DNA from: Winogradskyella forsetii
Lineage (GTDB): Bacteria; Bacteroidota; Bacteroidia; Flavobacteriales; Flavobacteriaceae
Direction of reading: 5' to 3'
DNA: 64,000 bases
Assembly: GCF_013394595.1 (NCBI RefSeq)
Contig: NZ_CP053348.1
Coordinates: forward strand, 1,488,001-1,552,000
Below, piece by piece: positions 41,843-50,981 of this stretch. Made by a program: the position numbers and the translations under genes. The notes beneath the pieces were generated by a model. That model did no database searches. It was not told the DNA's origin and saw only the letters and a program-made list of their open reading frames with translations. Each line of letters starts with the position of its first letter. The stretch's first letter is position 1.

Positions 41843-42940
41843 TTATTTTGTGTAACGCTTAAACTTATCTACTAATTTCTGCACTTTGGAATATACAAAT
41901 GCATTTGTTTTAGCATAATAGAATGATATAAAACAAACGACAGATAAAAAGAGTAAAGCACCAATGATGGCTTGCCAAGGTACGAGTGTCTTTCCTATAA
42001 GTTGCGATAAGCCAAGCCCTGTAAAACTACCATAAATTATGATGAAGTGAATGACGTATATGGACAATGTTTTTTGTCCAATTCTAAGAATCAAAGTTTG
42101 TTTAATATAGTTTTCGGCTAAATAAAACAATGAAAATAGTATCAATACATTCCCAAGTCTGGTGAACAAATAATTATAGTAGGCAACCTCCTTAAAAATC
42201 GAAATATCCGACCAATAATACAGTTTCATCAACAACCAAGATGAATTAAAAATTAGAGCAATTCCGAAAACAAAAAAGCCAGAAACAATGGCCATTTTAA
42301 ATTTGGGTCGTTCGACATAGCGATAAAATAAGGTTGAAATAAAAGCGCCAAAAGCCACATAGCCAAACCAGGGAATAATGGTAAAAATGGAACCGTAAGT
42401 TTTAGATAAATAATTTGAAAATAAAATAGGAACTTTAGGTAATTCCAAATAGCGATATAAAGGTTCACTTATAAAAACAGTGAGTCCTAAAACCAACATT
42501 AAGATTGAAAAAAGCAGTGTTTTTTTAAAAGTGAGCTTATAAATAAGGACAACAATAATGAGCGACAAGCCAATGCATTGCAAAACATCAATAACCAAAA
42601 AATAAGAATTAAATTCCCCAATTAACCATTGAAATATTGGCGCTCTCAGCAAATAACCTATGCCAATGAGCATTAATCCTCTTTTAAAACCTTTTCGCAT
42701 ACGTTGCTCAACATTTCCACTGCGTTTCGCCTTGATGAGTAAATAAGAAAAGATAAGCCCAGAAATAGTGAAGAAAGTTGGTGCCGTTATGCCTCTAAAA
42801 TATTCCCAGATTTTAAACGCTGTATTATTTTGGTCTCTATAAGATGGGTCGAGAAGTGTGTCTATAAAATGCCCTTGTAGCATCATTAAGATGGCAAATG
42901 CCCTTACAGCATCGATAAAATATAGACGGTTGGGATTCAA
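41843..42940 (-). CDS. Acyltransferase/DUF1624 (heparan-alpha-glucosaminide N-acetyltransferase-like) membrane protein
   Basis: This 365-residue polytopic protein has about 10 hydrophobic segments. The N-terminus MNPNRLYFIDAVRAFAILMMLQGH, with Arg-Ala and the conserved His after the first helix, and the FRGITAPTFFTISGLIF segment place it in the DUF1624/HGSNAT-type transmembrane acyltransferases. It probably transfers an acyl group across the membrane to a sugar or lipid, with the acceptor unknown. It is followed by the minus-strand NTF2 gene after a 164-base gap and preceded by rdgB. Confidence 0.85.
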   Translation of the reverse strand: MNPNRLYFIDAVRAFAILMMLQGHFIDTLLDPSYRDQNNTAFKIWEYFRGITAPTFFTISGLIFSYLLIKAKRSGNVEQRMRKGFKRGLMLIGIGYLLRAPIFQWLIGEFNSYFLVIDVLQCIGLSLIIVVLIYKLTFKKTLLFSILMLVLGLTVFISEPLYRYLELPKVPILFSNYLSKTYGSIFTIIPWFGYVAFGAFISTLFYRYVERPKFKMAIVSGFFVFGIALIFNSSWLLMKLYYWSDISIFKEVAYYNYLFTRLGNVLILFSLFYLAENYIKQTLILRIGQKTLSIYVIHFIIIYGSFTGLGLSQLIGKTLVPWQAIIGALLFLSVVCFISFYYAKTNAFVYSKVQKLVDKFKRYTK

Positions 42941-43033
42941 GTTGGTCGTATTCGCTTTGTTGGTTGCGTCTAAATATAACTTAATATTTTAGAAACAATA
43001 AATCATAATAACAGTTTAAGTAATTGTTTGAGT

Positions 43034-43621
43034 TTATTCTGAAGCATTTTTAGTAGTCAAAAAATCAACCAATTGGGCGACTGCTTTACCGCGATGGCCA
43101 ATCTGGTTTTTTTCCTCTAAGGTAATTTCGGCAAAAGTTTTATCATAACCTTCAGCCTTAAAAATTGGGTCGTAACCAAAACCTCCTTTACCCTGTTTTT
43201 GGATTGTAATTTCACCTTTACAAATGCCTGTAAAAGTGTGAAGTTTGCCATTGAGATGTAAAGCAATAACGGTTTTAAATTGCGCATTTCTGTTGGATTT
43301 GTCTTTAAGTTCTGTGAGCAATTTATTGGTGTTGTCTTCAGCACTGCGTTGTGGTCCGGCATAGCGTGCTGAGAACACGCCAGGTTCGCCGTTTAATGCT
43401 TCAACCTCTAAACCCGTATCATCGGCAAAGCAATCATAACCATAATGTTTTTTTAGGTAGTCGGCTTTTTGAATGGCATTCCCTTCAATAGTATTTTGTG
43501 TTTCAGGAATATCTTCAACGCAGGCAATATCTGCCAAACTTAAAAGTTTAATATGTGGTGGTAATATCGCTTGCACTTCTTTTAATTTATTTAAGTTATT
43601 GGTGGCGAAAACAAGTTGCAT
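43034..43621 (-). CDS. rdgB: XTP/dITP diphosphatase (non-canonical purine NTP pyrophosphatase)
   Basis: This 195-residue Ham1-family enzyme hydrolyses dITP, XTP and related triphosphates to keep them out of nucleic acids. It shows the ATNNLNKLKEV start with the triphosphate-binding residues, DDTGLEVEALNGEPGVFSARYAG in the middle and GYDPIF near residue 147, all signature elements. Length is typical. It is convergent to no gene and divergent from the DUF4421-like protein. Confidence 0.95.
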   Translation of the reverse strand: MQLVFATNNLNKLKEVQAILPPHIKLLSLADIACVEDIPETQNTIEGNAIQKADYLKKHYGYDCFADDTGLEVEALNGEPGVFSARYAGPQRSAEDNTNKLLTELKDKSNRNAQFKTVIALHLNGKLHTFTGICKGEITIQKQGKGGFGYDPIFKAEGYDKTFAEITLEEKNQIGHRGKAVAQLVDFLTTKNASE

Positions 43622-43737
43622 AATTTGTCGTTATAAAATGATTTTCAATGTAATTTTGTTTCACTTATTTAATTTTTTAGTCAACCGAAAACGTTTAAAT
43701 AAGTGCTTTGTAAAAATAGGAATCTAATACGTATCAT

Positions 43738-44739
43738 TTGTCAAAACAAATTATTTTTCAAAAGGCTTTATTCATCAAGGTATTTTTGCTTCTAGGTATT
43801 TATTTCGCTTTCTCAACTGCAAATGCACAAAATATTGATGATTTAGATGCATTGCTTATTGATAGGGATATTGAAAATTATTCCATTCGTGTATTCACCA
43901 ATTTTAAGGTCAATAAATTTAGTATCAAAAATGATGATTTTAAAGCAAGGTTCGTCCCTAATAATAGACACGGTTTAGGATTGGGTTTTGCCAATAGAAA
44001 AGTTATAGTTGATATTGGATTTAATCTTAAAAATCCGAATAAAGAGGAGACAAGACGTTTTGATTTGCAAGGTACGACCATTTTAGAAGATCGGCATTTC
44101 GCCAATATTTATGTTCAAACCTATAAAGGGTTTACCGCCAAAAATAATTTTGATGAACATTTTGTTTTCAGAAGTGACGTGCGTTCTGTAAGTTTTGGAT
44201 TTAATTATTTATTCACGTTAGACGATATTGAATTTTCCTATGCACTTTTGAAAGCTGGTTTTTCAGAAGAACGCCATAAGGATATTTTCATAACAGGCGG
44301 TTTAGGGGTGTTTGGTGGTTTCGATTATTTCTCCGCAAAACCAAACATATTATCAGAAAGCACCAATCCTTATTTCAATGCACAAGGGAATATAAAACGC
44401 TATCAAGGGGCTACAGTTGGCGTTTTAGCTGGATTCATCTCTTATTTTAAACTGCCGGAAAATATTTCTGCAACCATCAATGTAATGCCTGGAATTGGAC
44501 TGGTAAATAAGAAAATTACCTTAGAAGATGATAGTTATAGGCCAGCGAACCCGATGCTTTATAAATTGGATTTTTCATTGGGTTTAGGCTATAATTTTAA
44601 TCGGTTTTATGTCAGCTTTACTTATAACAATGGATTGTATTCTACAGACCTCGATTATGACAATACCTACAATTTAAATATTACCAATGCAAAATTAGCT
44701 GTGGCTTATAGGTTTAAGAGAAAGAATAAAAAAGAATAA
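43738..44739 (+). CDS. DUF4421-like outer membrane beta-barrel protein
   Basis: This 333-residue exported protein has a signal peptide ending TANAQ and a mature part of alternating amphipathic strands (GLGLGFANRKVIVDIGFNL, SFGFNYLFTL, LAVAYRFKRK at the end) typical of a small outer membrane barrel. The early YSIRVFTNFK and RFVPNN segments match DUF4421. Function is unknown. The start is TTG: an in-frame stop at 43717 leaves no ATG, and the signal peptide begins there. TAATTTTG at 43651-43658 is a possible -7 element. Confidence 0.75.
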   Translation: MSKQIIFQKALFIKVFLLLGIYFAFSTANAQNIDDLDALLIDRDIENYSIRVFTNFKVNKFSIKNDDFKARFVPNNRHGLGLGFANRKVIVDIGFNLKNPNKEETRRFDLQGTTILEDRHFANIYVQTYKGFTAKNNFDEHFVFRSDVRSVSFGFNYLFTLDDIEFSYALLKAGFSEERHKDIFITGGLGVFGGFDYFSAKPNILSESTNPYFNAQGNIKRYQGATVGVLAGFISYFKLPENISATINVMPGIGLVNKKITLEDDSYRPANPMLYKLDFSLGLGYNFNRFYVSFTYNNGLYSTDLDYDNTYNLNITNAKLAVAYRFKRKNKKE

Positions 44740-44886
44740 ATAAAACCTTTATAAATTGTGTTTCCATAGTTTCAAAATCTAGAAAATCAAAAATTTTATT
44801 AATTATTTATGATATTTATCAGTCTGAAAACTGACTTAAATCTTTATCTTAGACAAAAGAATTATTCATTTTAAATGCAATAGATT

Positions 44887-45186
44887 ATGACAGTAAAATT
44901 TCAATACGTAAACATAGATACAAGTGAAACACTTTCGGCATTAACCGAAGAAAAATTAGAAAAACTAGCCAATAAATTTGAGTTTTTGATTTCAGCCCAA
45001 GTGTATTTTAAGCAAGACGAAAAAGACCATGAGGCTGGTAAAATCTGTAACATAGAATTAAGTTTACCTGGACCACGTATCTTCGCCACCTCTAACGAGA
45101 AAAATTATGAAATGGCAATGCACGAAACCATTAATGATTTAACAAGACAACTTAAGAAACGAAAAGAAGTTTATAAGACCTATTGA
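44887..45186 (+). CDS. hpf: Ribosome hibernation promoting factor / RaiA-like protein
   Basis: This 99-residue short-form HPF/YfiA has the beta-alpha-beta-beta-beta-alpha pattern (VKFQYVNIDTSETL, EEKLEKLANKF, AQVYFKQDEK, IELSLPGPRIFATS, MAMHETINDLTRQLKKRK). It binds the 30S decoding region in stationary phase or under stress and pauses translation. Long-form proteins carry an extra dimerisation domain that is lacking here. It is alone, with repeat-rich sequence downstream. Confidence 0.9.
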   Translation: MTVKFQYVNIDTSETLSALTEEKLEKLANKFEFLISAQVYFKQDEKDHEAGKICNIELSLPGPRIFATSNEKNYEMAMHETINDLTRQLKKRKEVYKTY

Positions 45187-45196
45187 AAAAGTATGC

Positions 45197-45360
45197 AGTC
45201 GCGGTCGCAGTTTTCAGGAGATTAATGTGGCGAGTTTAAGAACTTGTCAAAAAGAATAAGGGCATTCAATATGATCTTATTTTATAAAAAGTAATCAAAA
45301 AACTGCGACTGTTTCTTTAGATATGAGTAAGAACTGATACTGCCTCTGAAAACTGAGACT
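45197..45360. repeat. Inverted word repeats downstream of hpf
   Basis: CAGTCGC and CGCAGTTTTCAG words at 45196-45217 recur inverted as AACTGCGACTG at 45301-45311 and CTGAAAACTGAGACT at 45346-45360. A further CAGTCGCAG lies after nadC near 46912. The gap 45187-45411 has no gene; the words look like short dispersed elements with arms too far apart for a terminator. Confidence 0.5.
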
Positions 45361-45411
45361 ATTTTCAGAACATGAAAGAGTATTGCCAACCGAAGACTGC
45401 CTACTAAGGAT

Positions 45412-45885
45412 TCACTTATGATGATAAGGTTCATTCCGAAGAATTGTAAACCCTCTGTACAATTGTTCTATAAAAAACAAGCGTACCATTTGATGTGAAA
45501 ATGTCATTTTTGACAATCCTAGTTTACCATTTGCACGGTTATAAACAGCATCCGAAAATCCATAAGGACCACCAATGACAAAGATTAAGTTTTTGATACC
45601 AGAATTCATGTGTTTTTGCAAATAGCCTGAAAATGCAATGGAATCCAATTGTTTTCCATTTTCATCGAGTAGAATTAGAACATCAGGGGTTTGGGTTTTT
45701 GCCAAGATAAGTTCGCCTTCTTTTTCTTTTTGTTGGGCTTCCGATAGGTTTTTGACCCTTTTTAAATCAGGAATCACTTCAAATTCAAACTTAATATAGA
45801 AGCCAAGTCGTTTGGTATAATCTGCAATTAAGGTTTGTAGATTTTTATTGTCGGTTTTGCCTATGGCTATGAGTTTTATGTTCAT
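45412..45885 (-). CDS. rlmH: 23S rRNA (pseudouridine1915-N3)-methyltransferase
   Basis: This 157-residue SPOUT methyltransferase starts MNIKLIAIGKTDNK, has the FVIGGPYGFSDAVYNRA motif that forms the knotted SAM site and ends with QLYRGFTILRNEPYHHK, the conserved RlmH tail. It methylates pseudouridine 1915 in helix 69 on assembled 70S ribosomes. Length and motifs are complete. Confidence 0.96.
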   Translation of the reverse strand: MNIKLIAIGKTDNKNLQTLIADYTKRLGFYIKFEFEVIPDLKRVKNLSEAQQKEKEGELILAKTQTPDVLILLDENGKQLDSIAFSGYLQKHMNSGIKNLIFVIGGPYGFSDAVYNRANGKLGLSKMTFSHQMVRLFFIEQLYRGFTILRNEPYHHK

Positions 45886-45892
45886 TTTGCAA

Positions 45893-45947
45893 ATTTACGA
45901 TTTACGATTTACAATTTCAGATTTTTCCTAATTCCTAATTCCTAATC
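45893..45947 (+). repeat. Two adjacent tandem repeats, ATTTACG x 3 and CCTAATT x 3
   Basis: Between rlmH and nadC, ATTTACG occurs twice plus ATTTACA (45893-45913), and CCTAATT twice plus CCTAATC (45927-45947). Both have 7-base units. Further related AATCG/TAAT words follow to about 46000, and similar AAATCGTA words fill 47040-47168 upstream of yihY. Confidence 0.8.
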
Positions 45948-46034
45948 CCTAAATCGTAATTCCTTCCTAATTCGCAATTCTAAAATCGGAAATCGTTAAT
46001 CTATTTCCTATTTTTACACTAAATAAGTATTCAA

Positions 46035-46892
46035 ATGATTTCAAAATTACAATTCGATAAAGAAATAGAATTAATTATCTCTAACGCCATACGTGAAGAT
46101 GTGGGCGATGGCGATCATAGTTCGTTGGCCTGCATACCTGCTTCAGCTCAAGGAAAAGCGAAGTTATTGGTAAAGGACAAAGGTATTATTGCGGGTGTAG
46201 AATTTGCAAAGCAAGTGTTCGCTTACGTAGATGAACATATGAAAGTCGAAACGTTGATAGAAGATGGTCAGAAAGTGAGCCATGGAGATATTGTTTTTTA
46301 TGTTGAAGGTGCGTCGCAATCCATTCTTAAAGCCGAACGTTTAGTTTTAAACGCCATGCAACGTATGAGTGCAATCGCCACAAAAACCAGACAGTTTGTT
46401 GACTTATTGGAAGGTACAGGAACTAAAATTTTAGATACACGAAAAACAACGCCAGGTATTAGGGCTTTAGAGAAATGGGCTGTAAAAATTGGAGGTGGCG
46501 AAAACCACAGATTTGCGTTGTATGATATGATTATGTTAAAAGACAATCACATTGATTTTGCTGGTGGAGTCACTAAGGCGATTAATTTAACTAAGCAGTA
46601 TTTAAAGGATACTAAAAGAGATTTGAAAATTATTGTCGAAGCCAGAAATATCGAAGAAATCAAGGAGATTTTGGGTTGTGGCGGTGTTTACAGAATCCTT
46701 ATAGATAATTTTAATTACGAAGATACTCGTAAAGCGGTAAAACTCATTGGAGATCAATGTTTAACAGAATCCTCTGGCGGAATCAACGAAAATACGCTTA
46801 GAAAGTATGCCGAATGTGGTGTGGATTTTATTTCGTCCGGTGCATTAACGCATTCAGTTTACAATATGGATTTGAGTTTAAAAGCCGTTTGA
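46035..46892 (+). CDS. nadC: Nicotinate-nucleotide diphosphorylase (carboxylating)
   Basis: This 285-residue quinolinate phosphoribosyltransferase converts quinolinate and PRPP to nicotinate mononucleotide, the last step of de novo NAD precursor synthesis. It shows ILDTRKTTPGIRALEKWAVKIGGGENHR with substrate-binding Arg, Lys and His residues, the MLKDNHIDFAGG segment, and the GGINENTLRKYAECGVDFISSGALTHS ending. Length is typical. Repeat-rich gaps flank it on both sides. Confidence 0.97.
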   Translation: MISKLQFDKEIELIISNAIREDVGDGDHSSLACIPASAQGKAKLLVKDKGIIAGVEFAKQVFAYVDEHMKVETLIEDGQKVSHGDIVFYVEGASQSILKAERLVLNAMQRMSAIATKTRQFVDLLEGTGTKILDTRKTTPGIRALEKWAVKIGGGENHRFALYDMIMLKDNHIDFAGGVTKAINLTKQYLKDTKRDLKIIVEARNIEEIKEILGCGGVYRILIDNFNYEDTRKAVKLIGDQCLTESSGGINENTLRKYAECGVDFISSGALTHSVYNMDLSLKAV

Positions 46893-47169
46893 ATAGAGTG
46901 GGCGGAGTTCAGTCGCAGTAGGCAGTTTCCCTTTATCCTTCGGACATTTGTATTAAATAAAAGTAACCAGTATAAAGTGTAAAGTGTCACGATAGTTCTG
47001 GAAAAAACAATGGTTTTAGCTTAGTAAATTATTGCTCATATTAAAATCCAAAATTAAAGTTCTATCAAAAATCCAAAATCGTAAGTTGTAATTAACAATC
47101 CATAAATCTTAAATCGTAATTCAAAAATCGTATATTAAAAATCGTATATCGTAATCCATAAATCCTTTC

Positions 47170-48159
47170 ATGTCAAAACTCATAGAAGATAAAATAGATA
47201 AAATTCCGGTGCTTAATTTAATCATGCGTTTTTTTAAACAGATTAAATTACCAGGATTTGAAGGTTTATCAATTTACGATTTGTTGGAGTTATACGGCAT
47301 GGGAATCATTAAGGGAACCTTAGCCACAAGGGCAAGTGCGATAGCGTTTAGTTTTTTTACGGCTATTTTTCCTTTTCTGCTGTTTGTGATTATTGTAATT
47401 CCCCATATTCCTATTGATGGGTTTCAATTTGAATTTTTATCTTTTTTAAGATCCATTTTGCCACCACAGACTTCTGATTTTTTTATTGATAATATTTTTC
47501 AAGATATGAGCAGTAACAGTAGTGGAGGGATAATCTCATCAGTGTTTTTGCTTTCTATTTTCTTGATGGCAAATGGTGTCAATGCCGTTTTTTCAGGTTT
47601 TGAAACCTCGTATCACAAACAATTATATCGAAATGTGTTTAAACAATATGGTATTGCACTTGGCATAGCATTGATTTTAGCTTTTCTTCTATTGTTAACT
47701 GTTGCTGTGTTTGGCTATTTTCAGATTTATATTATTCAGCCGCTTTATGAAAGTTTAAGCGGAAATGCATTTGCAGAAGATGATAAAGGATTAGGTTGGA
47801 TTATCTTTGCAAAGTATTTGTTCTTCGTCCTCATGGCTTATTTAGCAACGGCAACCTTATACTATTTTGGAACTAAAGAAGGTAAAAAGTCCAAGTTCTT
47901 TTCTGTTGGTGCTTTGTTAACTACCTTGCTCATTATACTAACCTCGTTTTTATTTGGTATTTATATCGAAAATTTTTCCCAATACAACGAGCTTTATGGA
48001 TCTATTGGTGCCTTGTTGATTTTGTTGTTATATCTATGGTTGAATTCCAATATTCTCTTATTGGGTTACGAGCTTAACGCCTCACTTCAGTTTTTAAGAA
48101 AGCATCCAAGAGCACGAAAAGAAATTAAACAAAAAGATATTGAAGAGATTATTAAGTAA
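47170..48159 (+). CDS. YihY/BrkB family membrane protein
   Basis: This 329-residue inner-membrane protein has about six membrane segments. The GTLATRASAIAFSFFTAIFPFLLF segment near residue 55, SVFLLSIFLMANGVNAVFSGFE and the YGSIGALLILLLYLWLNSNILLLGYELNA segment are characteristic of YihY/BrkB (formerly called RNase BN). Its role is unclear in most species. The 3' end overlaps the convergent LytTR gene by 8 bases. Confidence 0.93.
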   Translation: MSKLIEDKIDKIPVLNLIMRFFKQIKLPGFEGLSIYDLLELYGMGIIKGTLATRASAIAFSFFTAIFPFLLFVIIVIPHIPIDGFQFEFLSFLRSILPPQTSDFFIDNIFQDMSSNSSGGIISSVFLLSIFLMANGVNAVFSGFETSYHKQLYRNVFKQYGIALGIALILAFLLLLTVAVFGYFQIYIIQPLYESLSGNAFAEDDKGLGWIIFAKYLFFVLMAYLATATLYYFGTKEGKKSKFFSVGALLTTLLIILTSFLFGIYIENFSQYNELYGSIGALLILLLYLWLNSNILLLGYELNASLQFLRKHPRARKEIKQKDIEEIIK

Positions 48160-48892
48160 AATGCTTCAAAAACTCATCCTTTCGTCTTACTGAAATTGGC
48201 ACTTTGCCATCATTGGACATCAATACATAACTCTGTTTTCCTCTATAATATTTTTTCACATGATCTATATTAATAAGGTGCGATTTATGCGTTTTAAAGA
48301 ATGAATTTTCAGCCAATAAATCTTCGTAAAATTTTATCGGTTTAGAAACCATGGCTTTTCCTTTCTTAGTAAAGATGTGTGTATAACTAGTATCTGCCTC
48401 CAGATGAATGATGTCCTCAACTTTTAAGGTTTCAAAGCCCGTTAAAGACGGAATGGTAATCACTTTCTTTTGATTTGGTTTCAAATTTTTAAACAAATTC
48501 TGAAGTTGTTGCTCCATATTTTGTTTGGATAGGTTGTCTTTCAAACGTGAAACAGCAGCATCAAAATCGTCAGTATCTATGGGCTTTAATAAATAATCGA
48601 TAGCACTAAATTTGAAAGCTTTTATGGCGAAATTATCAAAAGCGGTCGTGAAGATCACCTTAAAATTAATTGAACCGACTTCCTGTAAAAAGTCGAATCC
48701 TGTTTTATCATGAATCTTAATATCCAAAAACACTAATTCAGGCTGTAACTGTGGCACAAGGCGCAGCGCTTCATCTACATTGTCTATAACGGCAAGCACA
48801 TTAAACGTATTTGGATGTCTTTCAATGAGACTCAAAATACGATCTGAACAGTGGGATTCGTCATCTATAATTATGGTTTTTATCATACTCAT
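48152..48892 (-). CDS. LytTR-family response regulator
   Basis: This 246-residue protein has a receiver domain with phospho-acceptor Asp57 in LVFLDIKI, acidic residues at 10-11, and conserved Lys in LLKPID. A C-terminal LytTR DNA-binding domain (about residues 140-246) has VEDIIHLEADTSYTHIF and FKTHKSHLINIDHVKKY. The cognate kinase is the gene at 48998-50785, 105 bases upstream on the same strand. It likely controls envelope or secreted-protein genes, but no target site can be read. The palindrome at 48893-48910 directly precedes its start codon. Confidence 0.93.
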   Translation of the reverse strand: MSMIKTIIIDDESHCSDRILSLIERHPNTFNVLAVIDNVDEALRLVPQLQPELVFLDIKIHDKTGFDFLQEVGSINFKVIFTTAFDNFAIKAFKFSAIDYLLKPIDTDDFDAAVSRLKDNLSKQNMEQQLQNLFKNLKPNQKKVITIPSLTGFETLKVEDIIHLEADTSYTHIFTKKGKAMVSKPIKFYEDLLAENSFFKTHKSHLINIDHVKKYYRGKQSYVLMSNDGKVPISVRRKDEFLKHFT

Positions 48893-48910
48893 TTCCCGAG
48901 AAATCGGGAA
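48893..48910. repeat. Dispersed-type palindrome between kinase and regulator genes
   Basis: TTCCCGA, a GAAA tetraloop and TCGGGAA form a perfect 7-bp stem directly before the LytTR gene start. It shares the TCCCGA/TCGGGA arms with the recG and rnpB palindromes. It could weaken or shape translation of the regulator. Confidence 0.75.
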
Positions 48911-48997
48911 TCTTATTATTGAACTTAACTTTTTATTTTATCTGCGAAACTCAGCTATATCAGCGTCATCTCTGTTCTGTTATTATTTAATTGTATT

Positions 48998-50785
48998 TTA
49001 AAAAGCAAGTTGCATTGGTAGTGAAACGTCTATTCGTGTACCTTCGGTTTTATCTGTAATTTCAACATTTCCGTTGGTGTTTTTTAATTTATTGATAATC
49101 TCAATTCTACTCTTGGTTATCGCCATTCCCATCGATTTACTTTCGGGATGATTTTTACTGGAAATTGATTTTTTTCGACCAATACCATTATCGTCAACAC
49201 TACAAATCAACATGTTTTTTTCTGCCTTAAAAGAAATTTTCACTAAACCGAGTTCTTCTTTTTGTGACAAACCGTGAATGATGCTATTTTCAATAAAAGG
49301 TTGAAGAATCATTGGTGGTACTAAAATATTTTCAGAATCTAAATCAGCTTCTATTTCAATAACATAATCGAATTTATGGTTGAAACGTTTGCGTTCAATA
49401 TCCATATATGTTCTCAAAAGAGATATGTCCTCGCTTAATAAAATCTCTTTCTTTTCCGAGTTTTCTAAGGTGAGCCTCATCAATTTCGCAAATTTCCCTA
49501 AGTAATCACTAGCCGATTCTGTATCGTTTTTTAAAATATAATCGCCTATTGAATTCAAAGAATTAAAGATAAAATGCGGATTCATTTGTGAGCGTAAGGC
49601 TTTTAATTCCGTATCTGAAACCTTCGCATTAAACTCGGCTTCCTTGGATTTTGAAATGGCATCTTGCTTTCTTCGGTATAAAACAAAACTAAAAATGGAA
49701 GCAAGAATAAGTCCAGAACCTCCAATGATTGAAGCGTTTTTAATCGATTTCTGGCGTTCAATCTCTACTTGCGAAATGGCACGATCCTTATCTGCTTCAT
49801 ACTGAATTTCTTTTCTGGAGATGTCAAGCTTTCTATCCGCATTTATCAAACTATCCCTTAGAACAATATGCTTTTGATAGGTTGTCAAAGCGTTTTTATA
49901 ATCTTGTTTTTTGGCATAAACGTTAGCTAAAGTTGCCAACGCACTATTCTCGGTTGAAAGATTATTTAAGGATTTACTCAGTTTTAAGCTGTTGGTTGCA
50001 TAATATTCTGCTTTCTCAATATCATTATTTTGTAAATAAACTTCGGCGGCATTAGTATAAGCGGCTACACGTAAGCCTTCAATATTATACTTTTCTATTA
50101 AATCCAAGCTCGCATTGATGGTAGTTAAACCTTCATTTAAGAAACCAGCTCGAGCTTGTATTAAGCCTAAATTGGTTTTTATGTTTGCAATATATATATG
50201 GCGATTGTTTTGTTCAGCACCTACAAGAGCTTTTTGGTAATAATACATCGAAGAATCAAGTTTCTTTTGTTCCCCATAGACGTTACCAATGTAAAACAAG
50301 GTGTTGTATTTACTTTTGTTCTCAGGGTTATTCAATAAAGTTTTAAAGCTTTTCAAGGCTTTATCGTATTCTTGCTGCTCTAAATTGATAAGCCCAATAT
50401 TTGTAAGTACGGCGACTACATATTTTTGAAATTTTGGTTCATTTTCAAAAACGTCATAACTCTTTTGGTAATATTCTAGACCTTGTAAAGGATCAGATAA
50501 AAAGTAATGCTGAATGATTCCTAAATTATTATAAGATATTCCAATGCCTTTTGGGTAATTAAGCTGACTCGAAATGTTTAATGTTTTATTATTGTACGAC
50601 GTCCAAGTTGTATCAGTAGGTGTTAAGAACATTTTTCTGGCAACATACTTAATTCTTAAGTTCACGTAAGCTGTATCCTTGCTTTTATAATTTTTTATGA
50701 CATTTTCTAACGAATCGATCATCGCGTTTTGAGAAAAACAATAGATGGTAATCATTAGAAAGAAAGTGGTGAGAAACATTTTCAT
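48998..50785 (-). CDS. LytS-type sensor histidine kinase with TPR sensor region
   Basis: This 595-residue protein has a signal peptide (to about residue 20), a periplasmic helical array of TPR repeats (about 80-310), one membrane segment (352-370) and a cytoplasmic His_kinase (PF06580) domain with the QMNPHFIFNSLNSI box, in which His404 is the phosphorylation site, and a GIGRKKS nucleotide-binding glycine loop. It should phosphorylate the LytTR regulator next to it. The input signal is unknown; TPR domains usually bind peptides or proteins. It is divergent from the exported-protein genes starting at 50982. Confidence 0.93.
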   Translation of the reverse strand: MKMFLTTFFLMITIYCFSQNAMIDSLENVIKNYKSKDTAYVNLRIKYVARKMFLTPTDTTWTSYNNKTLNISSQLNYPKGIGISYNNLGIIQHYFLSDPLQGLEYYQKSYDVFENEPKFQKYVVAVLTNIGLINLEQQEYDKALKSFKTLLNNPENKSKYNTLFYIGNVYGEQKKLDSSMYYYQKALVGAEQNNRHIYIANIKTNLGLIQARAGFLNEGLTTINASLDLIEKYNIEGLRVAAYTNAAEVYLQNNDIEKAEYYATNSLKLSKSLNNLSTENSALATLANVYAKKQDYKNALTTYQKHIVLRDSLINADRKLDISRKEIQYEADKDRAISQVEIERQKSIKNASIIGGSGLILASIFSFVLYRRKQDAISKSKEAEFNAKVSDTELKALRSQMNPHFIFNSLNSIGDYILKNDTESASDYLGKFAKLMRLTLENSEKKEILLSEDISLLRTYMDIERKRFNHKFDYVIEIEADLDSENILVPPMILQPFIENSIIHGLSQKEELGLVKISFKAEKNMLICSVDDNGIGRKKSISSKNHPESKSMGMAITKSRIEIINKLKNTNGNVEITDKTEGTRIDVSLPMQLAF

Positions 50786-50981
50786 TATGAATATGAATTT
50801 CTGAATATGAATTAATAGCTGGTTAAAAATAGTAATTAAATGTCAAAAACGGGCTACAACTATAACGTTAATATATTCAAAACCAACGATAATAAGTTGG
50901 CTGTGGCTTTTCGCTAAAATATGTTGTTGCTTTATCTAAAATTAATCGCAAAGGTTAATTGTAATTATAGCCGAAAGCCTT

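Noticed and set aside
41771..41875. A 34-codon plus-strand frame starting at the ATG inside the 41779-41810 hairpin
   Set aside because: It runs into the end of the antisense acyltransferase gene and has no family resemblance or ribosome-binding context.
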